Of a stretch of DNA of 64,000 bases, positions 14,856 to 22,529 are shown piece after piece. The notes below the pieces were generated by a model, which was given only the letters and a program-made list of their open reading frames with translations, was not told where the DNA came from and ran no database searches. Position 1 is the stretch's first letter; each line of letters starts with the position of its first letter. The DNA comes from Cruoricaptor ignavus (GTDB taxonomy: Bacteria > Bacteroidota > Bacteroidia > Flavobacteriales > Weeksellaceae). The stretch lies in NCBI RefSeq assembly GCF_900141665.1, contig NZ_FQYI01000006.1, positions 1 to 64,000 on the forward strand. Reading direction: 5' to 3'. A program made the position numbers and the translations under genes.

Positions 14856-15590
14856 CTAATTATGGCCTAATTCTTCGGGGACTTTGATGTCGGGGATTGG
14901 TAGAATTGCATTTAATTCTTGATTTGAATTCTCCCTCATATACGGCAATAGCTGTTTTAAGGCTAGCCTCCAATTGGTAATGGGACGATTGGAGTTGTTC
15001 TTCCACCCATTGCCTTTCCAGAAGCTATACTTTTGGATTAGTTCAGAGTGAAGCGGTGGCACGAAGGCGTCCAGGGTTTGGGCATATTCTAAAAACTCAT
15101 CCAAAGTGGGAATGCAGGATTGATGCCCAATATTTGGCGTACTGGTTTGCGGGAGTTCTCCCTCACTTGAATTGAGATTCCTATTGCTATCCTTATCATT
15201 TCGCTTTTGTTTTTGATGGTAAGGCGTTAAAGCAGTTTCCTCTTCAGGCTTCTTATCCCTGCTATATTTCTTCCGCTCTGTCTCTTTGCGACAAACAGCC
15301 CCGGCCTCCCGGAAAGGATAATCCACAATAATCCTGTATGATCCGGAGATGCCATTTTTAGTCCCATACTCAATGAGTCCGAGTTTGTTTAATTTCTGCT
15401 TGGTGGCCTTCACGGTTTTTCTGGTTATGCCCAAAGCCCTGCCTACTGCGACATCGGAAGCCGTGACTGCATATCCGTTGGCATCTTTTGCTAACTTTAA
15501 AAGGTAGAGGTACATCGCAATGGCAGTGGCCCCGATGTTGATTTTTTCATTGAATTTCCAAAATTTATGGATGAGTTCCGAATAATACAT
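14856..15590 (-). CDS. Replication-associated winged-helix protein of the element
   Basis: The 244-residue protein starts with a helix-turn-helix segment (INIGATAIAMYLYLLKLAKD, then ASDVAVGRALGITRKTVKA) like DnaD or phage replication proteins. It continues through a charged, low-complexity linker (KKPEEETALTPYHQKQKRND) to a C-terminal domain containing FWKGNGWKNNSNRPITNWRL. This C-terminal signature is frequent in replication proteins of Bacteroidota mobile elements, where it resembles the DnaC/DnaB-loading helper. It lies between rep and the DUF3853 genes on the same strand, 3 bp from its upstream neighbour, so they form one operon. Precise function unknown. Confidence 0.55.
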   Translation of the reverse strand: MYYSELIHKFWKFNEKINIGATAIAMYLYLLKLAKDANGYAVTASDVAVGRALGITRKTVKATKQKLNKLGLIEYGTKNGISGSYRIIVDYPFREAGAVCRKETERKKYSRDKKPEEETALTPYHQKQKRNDKDSNRNLNSSEGELPQTSTPNIGHQSCIPTLDEFLEYAQTLDAFVPPLHSELIQKYSFWKGNGWKNNSNRPITNWRLALKQLLPYMRENSNQELNAILPIPDIKVPEELGHN

Positions 15591-15593
15591 CGC

Positions 15594-15848
15594 CTATGAT
15601 GCTTCGTCAAAAAGCTTTAACGCCTTCTCCTTATTGGTAACGATTAAATGCTTTCTCTGAAAGATGGCACCTTTTAATATCCCTGATGATTTTATTTTTG
15701 ATGCCGTGGAAACAGAACAGCCTAAAAGATCTGCCAAACCTTGCAAGCCAAAGGTATATTTACTTTCTCTCTGTATCTGATTTGAAACATCTATAAATTC
15801 CTCTACAGTAAGCTTCCAAATCGGGGTTTTAGGGTCTATGTTTTTCAT
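15594..15848 (-). CDS. DUF3853-family protein, copy 2
   Basis: This 84-residue protein has the family layout. A PIWKLTVEEFIDVSN opening is followed by a helix-turn-helix-like segment GLQGLADLLGCSVSTASKIK and then a short beta hairpin with a C-terminal KALKLFDEAS. It is clearly paralogous to the gene just upstream, with which it overlaps by four bases. DUF3853 proteins occur in Bacteroidota integrative elements near replication genes and probably bind DNA; no role has been settled. Confidence 0.75.
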   Translation of the reverse strand: MKNIDPKTPIWKLTVEEFIDVSNQIQRESKYTFGLQGLADLLGCSVSTASKIKSSGILKGAIFQRKHLIVTNKEKALKLFDEAS

Positions 15849-16129
15849 AGGTTTTTATTGAATAATTTTAATACCTTCTCTGAGTCAATGATAATCTTTC
15901 TGCCGTTTTGGATGATGGCCTCATCAAACATCCCCGTGCTTTTGAGCTTGCTGGCATGGTTTTTTGAGCAGCCTAAAATTTTGGCTAAGCCGGCAAGCCC
16001 GTAGACATAGTTTTTATTCAGAGTTTCGGAGTCTGCTTCTTCTGTTTTTGTTGAAGGAATTTTGGAGTCTAATAATTCTACAAACTCTCCAATGGTTAAT
16101 TGCCATAAAGGCTTGCTTAAATCTTCCAT
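15845..16129 (-). CDS. DUF3853-family protein, copy 1
   Basis: A 94-residue paralogue of the gene downstream. It has PLWQLTIGEFVELLD at the start, GLAGLAKILGCSKNHASKLK as the helix-turn-helix-like core and KVLKLFNKNL at the end. It is the first gene of the leftward run that continues through the second DUF3853 gene and the replication protein toward rep. Its promoter overlaps the palindromic operator shared with the divergent repressor gene. The tandem pair suggests duplication and possible heterodimer formation. Confidence 0.75.
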   Translation of the reverse strand: MEDLSKPLWQLTIGEFVELLDSKIPSTKTEEADSETLNKNYVYGLAGLAKILGCSKNHASKLKSTGMFDEAIIQNGRKIIIDSEKVLKLFNKNL

Positions 16130-16233
16130 TTATGTTTTTTATTTTTAGCTTATTCCGTTCCTCAGTATCTTAACTTTAGCTCCTATATTACAAAATAGTG
16201 TTAATTGTCTAAAAAAAGATACTTTCATGTTAT

Positions 16234-16290
16234 TTTGCATTGTAATATATTATTTTAACTATATTTGCATTGTACAACATTGCAAATATA
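16234..16290. promoter_or_regulatory. Palindromic operator overlapping two opposed promoters
   Basis: TATATTTGCA (16260-16269) and TGCAAATATA (16281-16290) are perfect inverted 10-mers around TTGTACAACAT. Each arm begins with TATATTTG, a -7 element: the left one reads right toward the repressor gene at 16347 and the right one reads left toward the DUF3853 genes. An extra half-site TTTGCATTGTA at 16234-16244 repeats the sequence at 16264-16274 at a 30-bp distance. This looks like a repressor switch. Confidence 0.7.
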
Positions 16291-16346
16291 TAGATTTTAA
16301 TCTATGTAAATAAAGCTTTTTAAACAAAAATACAATCTTACATATC

Positions 16347-16793
16347 ATGACAATCACAGAAAGGCTTCAAGCCTATATGGCGCACAAAGGCTTAAACCCG
16401 AACAGGATTACTGTGGAGGCGGGGTTATCGAACGGGTTAATCGGAAGGGCGATTAAGAATAACTCCGGATTAAACTCTGACACTATAGAAAAAATACTAT
16501 CTGCTTACGACGATTTAAGCCCGGAGTGGTTTATTTCTGAAATTGGATCAATGCTAAAAACCAATCACCAGTCTAACCATAACGGTAACGGCAACAATGT
16601 AAACAGCAATATTAATGGGAACATCAGTGGAAATGTTACTATTTCCCATAGTGAGTTTTCCAATATGATTGACATCCAGAAAGGTTATCAGGAAATGCAG
16701 CGTGAGCTTAGCGATCGATTGAAGACCTGCCAGGAGCAGCTATCAGATAGTATGAAACAAGTAGCTTCTCTAATTGAACTCATTAAAAAATAG
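16347..16793 (+). CDS. Phage-repressor-like helix-turn-helix protein
   Basis: The 148-residue protein has an N-terminal helix-turn-helix (MTITERLQAYMAHKGLNPNR, then VEAGLSNGLIGRAIKNNSGL). A low-complexity Asn/Gly/Ser linker occupies about residues 73-100, and the C-terminal segment is a coiled coil (QEMQRELSDRLKTCQEQLSD). This architecture is common in Bacteroidota prophage and ICE regulators. It is divergent from the DUF3853 operon across the palindromic operator, which it probably binds, controlling both its own gene and the replication operon. Confidence 0.7.
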   Translation: MTITERLQAYMAHKGLNPNRITVEAGLSNGLIGRAIKNNSGLNSDTIEKILSAYDDLSPEWFISEIGSMLKTNHQSNHNGNGNNVNSNINGNISGNVTISHSEFSNMIDIQKGYQEMQRELSDRLKTCQEQLSDSMKQVASLIELIKK

Positions 16794-16869
16794 AAAACTT
16801 TCTATAATTTATTAAAGACTATTCTCGATTTTTCAATCAAAAACAAATTATAAACTTCAAAATAAAACT

Positions 16870-17160
16870 ATGCAAATAGAAAATGAGATAATAATAAAAA
16901 AGCTCGATCGTATAGAGAAATATATTTTCGGACTCAAAGATATTCTAAATGTGGAAGAACTTTCACACTATACAGGATTAAGAAAATCCTATATATACAA
17001 ATTAGTCCATAAAAACCTTATCCCTTACTCTAAACCTAATGGAAAAGTCTTATTTTTTGAAAGAAAAAAAATAGATTTATGGCTAACAAGTAATAGTACT
17101 AAATCCACTTCAGAAATAGAGCAAGAGATGGAAGACTATTTAAGTAATAAAAGAGAATAG
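16870..17160 (+). CDS. Excisionase-type helix-turn-helix protein
   Basis: A 96-residue protein with a MerR/Xis-like winged-helix segment: ILNVEELSHYTGLRKSYIYK, then LIPYSKPNGKVLFFERKKID with the aromatic W in WLTSN. Such proteins are typical excisionases or regulators beside tyrosine integrases of Bacteroidota elements. Here the gene converges on the integrase, which ends 40 bp away. It follows the repressor by 76 bp and may be in its transcript. Its function as the recombination directionality factor is inference. Confidence 0.7.
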   Translation: MQIENEIIIKKLDRIEKYIFGLKDILNVEELSHYTGLRKSYIYKLVHKNLIPYSKPNGKVLFFERKKIDLWLTSNSTKSTSEIEQEMEDYLSNKRE

Positions 17161-17199
17161 TAAATTATTTTACAACACGATAGAGGTATAAAGAATTAG

Positions 17200-18414
17200 T
17201 TACAATAAAACTTCCATCGCCTCATCAATAACCGAACTTTCAAGATCTTTAAGATAGACCTGCGTAATTGAAACATTTTGATGTCCCATTGCCTCAGAAA
17301 TAATATCTGTCGAAATACCCTTCTGTTTTAGATTTGTTGCAAAGCTATGTCTTGCTACATAACTGGTAATTTTTGCATCAATTCCACACAATTCTGCTAT
17401 TTTTTTCAAATCTTTATTAAATTTCTTTAAAACTTTATCTTTTCTATATTCAATTTGCATCGGAGTTAAGTTATCACTTAGTAAAATTGGGAAAATATAG
17501 CTTGTATTATTCTTATTATTTTCTTTATAAAAATCTAAAATTTTCCTCACAGGAGGAGTAATTTTAATACTAAAATTTGTTTTTGTCTTTCTTCTTTTAT
17601 AGATAATTTTTTCATTTTCAATATTACTCCAAGTAAGCATCATCATATCATAAAAATTCATTCCTCTAGTAAAATAACTAAACAAATAGTAGTTTTTCGA
17701 ATTAAGCAATGTTGGATAATTTTCACAATTAAAATTTTTAATTTTTTCCATATCCTCAATTGCTAAAGCCCTCTTATTGCTAGAAGATTTTAATTTAGAT
17801 ATTTTATAAACATCAAAAGGATAATCATCTTTGGAAGCGATTTTTTCTTTAATAGCAGCATTAAACAAGGCTCTAATTGTCCTCATTTTCACAGAAATAC
17901 CTCCATCAGTCCCGTTATTTGATCTTAAAAAAACTTCATAATTATTAAGTAGCGATGGGGTGATATATTTGAAATCAATACTTTTTTCAGATCCAAGAAA
18001 TTTGAAAAAACTTCTTTTTGCATCTTTATAAGCTCTAGCATTTCCGGTTTGTTTAGATTTAACCAGCATTTCAATTTTATTCTCCCAAAATTGATTAACA
18101 GTAATTTTTTTATTCCTTTTGAAATCATAAAAAATTTCTTCAAATTCGTTTATTGACAAATCCTTCCCATCAGAAAAACTATCCAGAAATATTTTTTCAC
18201 ATCTATTTTTAAGTTTAAGAATAGATGCATTTTTTTGTTGATATTCAGGACAGTTTTTTCTAAATTCTGAAGTTTTATCATTCCATTGAGATTTTTCGCA
18301 TGAAAATCCGGTAGAAATATATTTCCTTTTTCTATCTTTAGTAATTCGAAGAAAAATTGGATACAATCCATTTGAAAGAACTTTATCTTTAAGAACTAAT
18401 TTTGATGTTGCCAT
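17200..18414 (-). CDS. Tyrosine-type site-specific integrase
   Basis: The 404-residue protein has an N-terminal arm-binding region (KDRKRKYISTGFSCEKSQWN), a SAM-like core-binding domain around 105-200 and a C-terminal catalytic domain. Recognisable catalytic parts are the first arginine in FTRGMNFYD (about 250), ARHSFATNL (the R-H pair) and GHQNVSITQVYL with the histidine and nucleophilic tyrosine. Its start is 156 bp from the tRNA-Arg remnant that marks the element end, as expected for an integrase adjacent to its attachment site. A -7 element TAAATTTG (18452-18459, leftward) precedes it. The protein appears complete and probably integrates the element into tRNA-Arg(TCT). Confidence 0.9.
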   Translation of the reverse strand: MATSKLVLKDKVLSNGLYPIFLRITKDRKRKYISTGFSCEKSQWNDKTSEFRKNCPEYQQKNASILKLKNRCEKIFLDSFSDGKDLSINEFEEIFYDFKRNKKITVNQFWENKIEMLVKSKQTGNARAYKDAKRSFFKFLGSEKSIDFKYITPSLLNNYEVFLRSNNGTDGGISVKMRTIRALFNAAIKEKIASKDDYPFDVYKISKLKSSSNKRALAIEDMEKIKNFNCENYPTLLNSKNYYLFSYFTRGMNFYDMMMLTWSNIENEKIIYKRRKTKTNFSIKITPPVRKILDFYKENNKNNTSYIFPILLSDNLTPMQIEYRKDKVLKKFNKDLKKIAELCGIDAKITSYVARHSFATNLKQKGISTDIISEAMGHQNVSITQVYLKDLESSVIDEAMEVLL

Positions 18415-18569
18415 AGTTCAATCTCATATCTTGGGTTACACATAGGTAACACAAATTTACGAAATAAAAGATAAAAATAGATAACATAAGAAAAAAAACA
18501 AATTACACAATCGATTAAATATCAATTAATTACAAAATAAAGGAAAACAAGAGAAAATAAAAAATTACA

Positions 18570-18614
18570 GCCTTCTAAGCAGACGGTCATAGGTTCGAAT
18601 CCTATCGCGCTCAC
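18570..18614 (+). other. Attachment site: 3' part of a tRNA-Arg(TCT) gene
   Basis: GCCTTCTAAGCAGACGGTC is the anticodon loop (TCT) and 3' stem of flavobacterial tRNA-Arg. It continues with ATAGG-TTCGAAT-CCTAT as the T arm and CGCGCTC as the acceptor 3' strand. The 5' half of the tRNA is absent: upstream is A+T-rich element DNA. The segment is therefore the 45-bp core left on the chromosomal side when the element integrated. The reconstituted tRNA should lie at the left end, outside the window. Confidence 0.8.
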
Positions 18615-18645
18615 AAAAGCCGCTTTTTTAAGGATCGGTTTTTTT
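18615..18645 (+). terminator. Terminator of the displaced tRNA-Arg 3' end
   Basis: AAAAGCCG (18615-18622) pairs with CGGTTTTT (18636-18643), allowing one G-T pair, and more Ts follow. It fits a factor-independent terminator of the original tRNA gene. Confidence 0.55.
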
Positions 18646-18708
18646 CGTTTCAAAAATTTGCGCTATAATTGGCAATGTAAAATATTTTATAAGTTTGCAA
18701 AACAAGAT

Positions 18709-18789
18709 GGCAATATAGTAGAGTCATGATGTCGGAACGGCGGCTGGCCTAGCCAGTAGGAGTGGGTTCGAGTCCCACCGCTTATTGTC
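18709..18789 (+). other. tRNA-like or degenerate tRNA sequence
   Basis: GGCAATA (18709-18715) can pair over seven bases with TATTGTC (18783-18789). A perfect T arm, GTGGG-TTCGAGT-CCCAC, lies at about 18762-18778. A segment GATGTCGGAACGG resembles a class II D arm. Between them CTGGC-CTA-GCCAG forms a tight hairpin, and no seven-base anticodon loop with a U33 can be drawn. It is probably a tRNA relic or tRNA-shaped RNA, not a working tRNA. Confidence 0.4.
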
Positions 18790-19053
18790 ATCTTATTTTT
18801 TTTACAGTGCCTGCTTAAATTCTTTTGGATTAACTACTGTTCGTACTGATAAGATATTACCACTTTAGTTTTACCTTTTTTTTGTCTGGATGGATTGTGA
18901 GCTTGTTTCTAATATCCATATACTAAAATACTGCTCCCATTTTCAAAATATAAGTGCATCTTTTTTCTGTTGTGTGAAAATCTACAATTGCGGATTCAGA
19001 AGCAATAATAACAGAGGTATAATATTTGCTGAGGTCTTGGCAGATTTTATTTT
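18790..19053. other. Intergenic stretch without recognisable gene
   Basis: A+T-rich DNA between the tRNA-like sequence and the DJ-1/PfpI gene. I see no coding frame with a credible start and no clear hairpin. The promoter of the downstream gene is presumably here, but no exact TAnnTTTG match at a suitable distance stands out. Confidence 0.4.
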
Positions 19054-19734
19054 ATGAAAAAAATCCTAATTATCATTACCTCTCACGCTGATATGCTCAA
19101 CACCAATACCAAAACTGGTGTTTGGCTGGGAGAATTTACTGAACCTTATTACAAATTCCTGGATGCCGGACACGAAGTCACACTAGCTTCTTTGGCTGGA
19201 GGTCGTCCGCCCATTGATGAAACAAGCCAGCTAACAGAAAATATTACTGGCGCTAACCGCCGCTTCAACGATGACAATGCTGCGCAGGAAGCCTTCAACA
19301 ATACTTTAAAGCTTACCGAAATCAACGCTGCCGATTATGACGCGGTATTTTTTCCGGGAGGGCACGGCCCAATGTTCGATTTGGCAGATGACGATGCCAC
19401 AGGAAGAATTATTCTGGAATTTTACAAAAACAACAAACCGATTTCCACAGTGTGCCACGGACCTGCGGCACTAATTGCAGCAACCAAACATCAGCCTAAT
19501 TTCCTGAAAGACAAGAAGATAAGCTGCTTCAGCAATGCCGAAGAAGCATTGGTTTTCAAAAAAGACAATGTGCCTTATCTGCTAGAAGACCGTATGAAAG
19601 AACTTGGCGCTGAGATTGATAATTCTGTGATTCCTTTTGCGCCACATTCCGTGCAGGATGGCAACCTGATTACCGGGCAAAATCCGCTTTCTTCAGGGAA
19701 AGTGGCAGATGCACTTTTGGAAGCGCTAAAATAA
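19054..19734 (+). CDS. DJ-1/PfpI-family (type 1 glutamine amidotransferase-like) protein
   Basis: The 226-residue protein has the nucleophile elbow STVCHGPAAL (cysteine about residue 133), the preceding FFPGGHGPMFDL, and the acidic residue at EFTEPYYKF near residue 27. These are all hallmarks of the Hsp31-like branch of DJ-1/PfpI. Members act as glyoxalases, deglycases or holding chaperones toward reactive aldehydes; which applies here cannot be told. It is a single gene, first of the core genome after the element, with a strong terminator directly behind it shared with purE on the other strand. Confidence 0.85.
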   Translation: MKKILIIITSHADMLNTNTKTGVWLGEFTEPYYKFLDAGHEVTLASLAGGRPPIDETSQLTENITGANRRFNDDNAAQEAFNNTLKLTEINAADYDAVFFPGGHGPMFDLADDDATGRIILEFYKNNKPISTVCHGPAALIAATKHQPNFLKDKKISCFSNAEEALVFKKDNVPYLLEDRMKELGAEIDNSVIPFAPHSVQDGNLITGQNPLSSGKVADALLEALK

Positions 19735-19755
19735 TTTCAGTTAAAAACTTTTCAG

Positions 19756-19780
19756 AGCGGCATTCACAAGCCGCTTTTTT
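19756..19780. terminator. Terminator between DJ-1/PfpI gene and purE
   Basis: AGCGGC (19756-19761) and GCCGCT (19770-19775) form a compact hairpin with an eight-base loop and a T run to 19780. It lies between convergent genes and overlaps the last codon region of purE. Confidence 0.8.
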
Positions 19781-20282
19781 ATTTATCGAAAAAGTTAGGA
19801 TGCTCGTTCTGAATTTCCCCAACAGAATCTAAAACTTTTTGCTTTAACGAATCCTGATAATTTTTCAGTTTTTTTGCGATTTCTTCATTTGAGGTTCCGA
19901 GGATTTTCGCGGCTAAAATCCCGGCGTTTGTCGCACCGTTCAGCGCAACCGTTGCCACTGGAATTCCAGACGGCATCTGTAAAATCGACAATATAGAATC
20001 CCAGCCGTCAATCGAATTGGAAGACAAAATCGGCACGCCAATCACAGGCAAAGTGGTGCAGCTTGCCACCATTCCCGGCAAATGCGCAGCGCCGCCAGCA
20101 CCAGCGATGATGACTTTTATGCCGCGATCTGCAGCTGTTTTCGCATAATCGAACATTCGTTCCGGTGTTCTGTGTGCAGAAACTATCGTCAGCTCAAACG
20201 AAATCTCCATCGATTTTAAAAAATCTGCAGCCTGAGACATCATGGGTAAATCACTCTTGCTGCCCATTATTATACCAATCAT
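19779..20282 (-). CDS. purE: 5-(carboxyamino)imidazole ribonucleotide mutase
   Basis: The 167-residue protein is a class I PurE. It has [13 protein letters not shown] at the N-terminus (substrate phosphate loop), SAHRTPERM (catalytic histidine region) and the [13 protein letters not shown] loop. It converts N5-CAIR to CAIR in purine synthesis. It lies 60 bp after purK on the same strand, so the two consecutive steps form an operon. Confidence 0.95.
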   Translation of the reverse strand: MIGIIMGSKSDLPMMSQAADFLKSMEISFELTIVSAHRTPERMFDYAKTAADRGIKVIIAGAGGAAHLPGMVASCTTLPVIGVPILSSNSIDGWDSILSILQMPSGIPVATVALNGATNAGILAAKILGTSNEEIAKKLKNYQDSLKQKVLDSVGEIQNEHPNFFDK

Positions 20283-20342
20283 ACCTTTGCGAATTTTTAC
20301 AAAATATTACGAATTATTGAGAATTCAATAAATGCTAAAAAA

Positions 20343-21452
20343 TTATTCTGATACAACCTTCACAAGTTCCTTCACCTTCATTAATTTCTCCAAAACTTCT
20401 GCCCTGCTTTCACCCAAAACATTGATGTGCCCCATCTTTCTGCCCGGTTTTGTTATGTTTTTTCCGTAAAGATGCACAAAAGTCTGCGGCATTTTCAGCA
20501 CTTCATCCAGCCCTTCGTACTTCACTTTTCCGCTGAAACCATCGGCACCAACCAAGTTGGCCATCCCAGAAAATTTCAGATTGTCCGTATCTGCCAAAGG
20601 CAAATTTTTCAGTGTGCGGTACATCTGCTCAAACTGCGAGTTGGAATTACCTTCCTGAGACTGATGCCCGGAATTGTGCAGCCTTGGCGCAGTTTCATTC
20701 ACCCACACTTTACCGGCTTTGTCCAGAAGCAATTCAATTGCAAAAATTCCCGCAGAATCTGCCGCTTCAATAAACTTCGCTGCAATCTCATCTATCTGAT
20801 TCTGAACACTTTCCGAAATTTCAGCCGGCGAAATATTAAAGTCCAGCAGGTTCAGTTTCGGATCCGCCACCATCTCAGTTACCGGGAAAGTTTTCGTCTC
20901 GCCGCTTTCATTCTTCGCCACGATTACGGAAAGTTCTTTGTCAATAGCAATCAGCGTTTCAATCACGGAAGGCTCATCCCAAAGATTCGCCTTATCTTCC
21001 TCATTTCTAATCAGTTGCACACCTTTTCCATCGTAACCGCCGGTGTTTAGTTTTTGAACGAACGGCAGCGGAAAATCCACTTCGGATTTGCTGTGAACAA
21101 TCTGAAAATCAGGCGTTGGAATGCCTTTGCTCTGGTAAAACTGCTTCTGCAAAATTTTCTGTTGGATGATGCTGATGATTTTCGGCGAAGGAATCACCTT
21201 CACACCCTGAGCCTCCAGCTCGAAAAGCGCATCGGCATTAATGTGCTCAATCTCAATCGTCACCACATCTTTATCCTGACCAAAATCCATAACTGCCTGA
21301 TAATCATTGAAATCGCCAACCATTAATTTCGAAATTCCCGCGCAGGAACATTCCGGATTTGGATCCAAAACAAAAAATTCATCGTCGTATTTCAGGGCGT
21401 TTTGTATGAACATCCTGCCCAATTGCCCGCCGCCTAAAATGCCAATTTTCAT
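20343..21452 (-). CDS. purK: 5-(carboxyamino)imidazole ribonucleotide synthase
   Basis: A 369-residue ATP-grasp enzyme. It begins with GILGGGQLGRMF, carries the lid and metal-binding region (FAIELLLDKAGKVWVNETAP) and RLHNSGHQSQEG typical of PurK, and ends with a small C-terminal domain. It uses ATP and bicarbonate to make N5-CAIR from AIR, the substrate of PurE encoded next. It follows mvaD by 12 bp and may share its transcript. Confidence 0.95.
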   Translation of the reverse strand: MKIGILGGGQLGRMFIQNALKYDDEFFVLDPNPECSCAGISKLMVGDFNDYQAVMDFGQDKDVVTIEIEHINADALFELEAQGVKVIPSPKIISIIQQKILQKQFYQSKGIPTPDFQIVHSKSEVDFPLPFVQKLNTGGYDGKGVQLIRNEEDKANLWDEPSVIETLIAIDKELSVIVAKNESGETKTFPVTEMVADPKLNLLDFNISPAEISESVQNQIDEIAAKFIEAADSAGIFAIELLLDKAGKVWVNETAPRLHNSGHQSQEGNSNSQFEQMYRTLKNLPLADTDNLKFSGMANLVGADGFSGKVKYEGLDEVLKMPQTFVHLYGKNITKPGRKMGHINVLGESRAEVLEKLMKVKELVKVVSE

Positions 21453-21464
21453 AAAATTGAAGTT

Positions 21465-22529
21465 TCAATAAAATTTCATAAAGTCTCGAACTATGCCTCC
21501 TTTCTGCGAAAACTTAATTAAATTATTTACAATAAAATCACATATTTTTTGAGAATCTTCATTTTCAGGAAAAAGCAGGTGAACATTGGCACCGGCATCC
21601 AAAGTAAAAAAAAGTGGCAAGCCTGTTTCCTTCCGGAAATTCCATATTTTATGGATGACTTCCACGGTGCCTGCCTGCATCAAAATGAAAGCCGGATCGC
21701 TCACCATCATCATTGCGTGTAGCGTGAGCGCTTCGTGTTCGGTTAGTTTTATAAACCCTTGTAAATCACCGCTTTTCAGAATCTTTTCAAGCGTGAAAAA
21801 ATTATCTCTTGCTTCCTGAAAACGCCGTTCTGCATAGGGATTAGTTTTCATCAAACTGTGGCCTAAGGTAGAGCTAACCGCTTTTTCGCCTTCGTGAATC
21901 AGCAGAATCCAATCGTTGAAATTCTTAAATATCGGATGGATTTTTTCTGGCGGAAAAGAAACGGCAAATAAATCCGAACTGCCTTTCACCACAGGCGTTT
22001 CGCCCCAAACAATCAGTCCGTTCTCAATGCTTCGCGCCGCACTTCCGCTGCCCAATCTTGCAAGAAAAGAAGTTTTTTTCAGATGAAATTCGTCCGAAAC
22101 CTTTCCGCAAAAAAACCCATCAAGCTGCATCAGGCACTTTGCAATCGCACCAAAACCTGATGCTGAGCTTGCAATTCCGGAACTATGCGGAAAGGTATTT
22201 TCAGTTCTGATTACAAAACTTCCCTGCAAAATCCACGGTAAATAGCGTTCGATACTTTTGAAGAATTTCTCAATTTTTTCGGAAAATTTTGAATTTTCTT
22301 CATTTGCCAAAAATGTCCGAACAGAGAAATTTTCGCCAGCCTTAAATTCAATTTCCGTGTTGGTTTTGGAATTGTTCAGAGTATAGCTGATGCTCGGATT
22401 TGCAGGCACCTGATTCTCATATTTCCCCCAATATTTTATGATGGCAATATTGCTTGGGCAGGATGCAGAAACCTTTGCATCATTCACTGTAAATTCCTGA
22501 TTTCCAATAAATTCCGTGTCCTGAATCAT
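21465..22529 (-). CDS. mvaD: Diphosphomevalonate decarboxylase
   Basis: This 354-residue GHMP-superfamily enzyme contains ASCPSNIAIIKYWGK (23-37), the typical opening of MvaD, then HSSGIASSASGFGA as the phosphate-binding loop and RLGSGSAARSIENG. It makes isopentenyl diphosphate from diphosphomevalonate in the ATP-dependent mevalonate pathway, which flavobacteria use instead of the MEP route. Its start overlaps the end of the acyl-CoA synthetase gene by four bases. All motif residues appear present. Confidence 0.93.
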   Translation of the reverse strand: MIQDTEFIGNQEFTVNDAKVSASCPSNIAIIKYWGKYENQVPANPSISYTLNNSKTNTEIEFKAGENFSVRTFLANEENSKFSEKIEKFFKSIERYLPWILQGSFVIRTENTFPHSSGIASSASGFGAIAKCLMQLDGFFCGKVSDEFHLKKTSFLARLGSGSAARSIENGLIVWGETPVVKGSSDLFAVSFPPEKIHPIFKNFNDWILLIHEGEKAVSSTLGHSLMKTNPYAERRFQEARDNFFTLEKILKSGDLQGFIKLTEHEALTLHAMMMVSDPAFILMQAGTVEVIHKIWNFRKETGLPLFFTLDAGANVHLLFPENEDSQKICDFIVNNLIKFSQKGGIVRDFMKFY

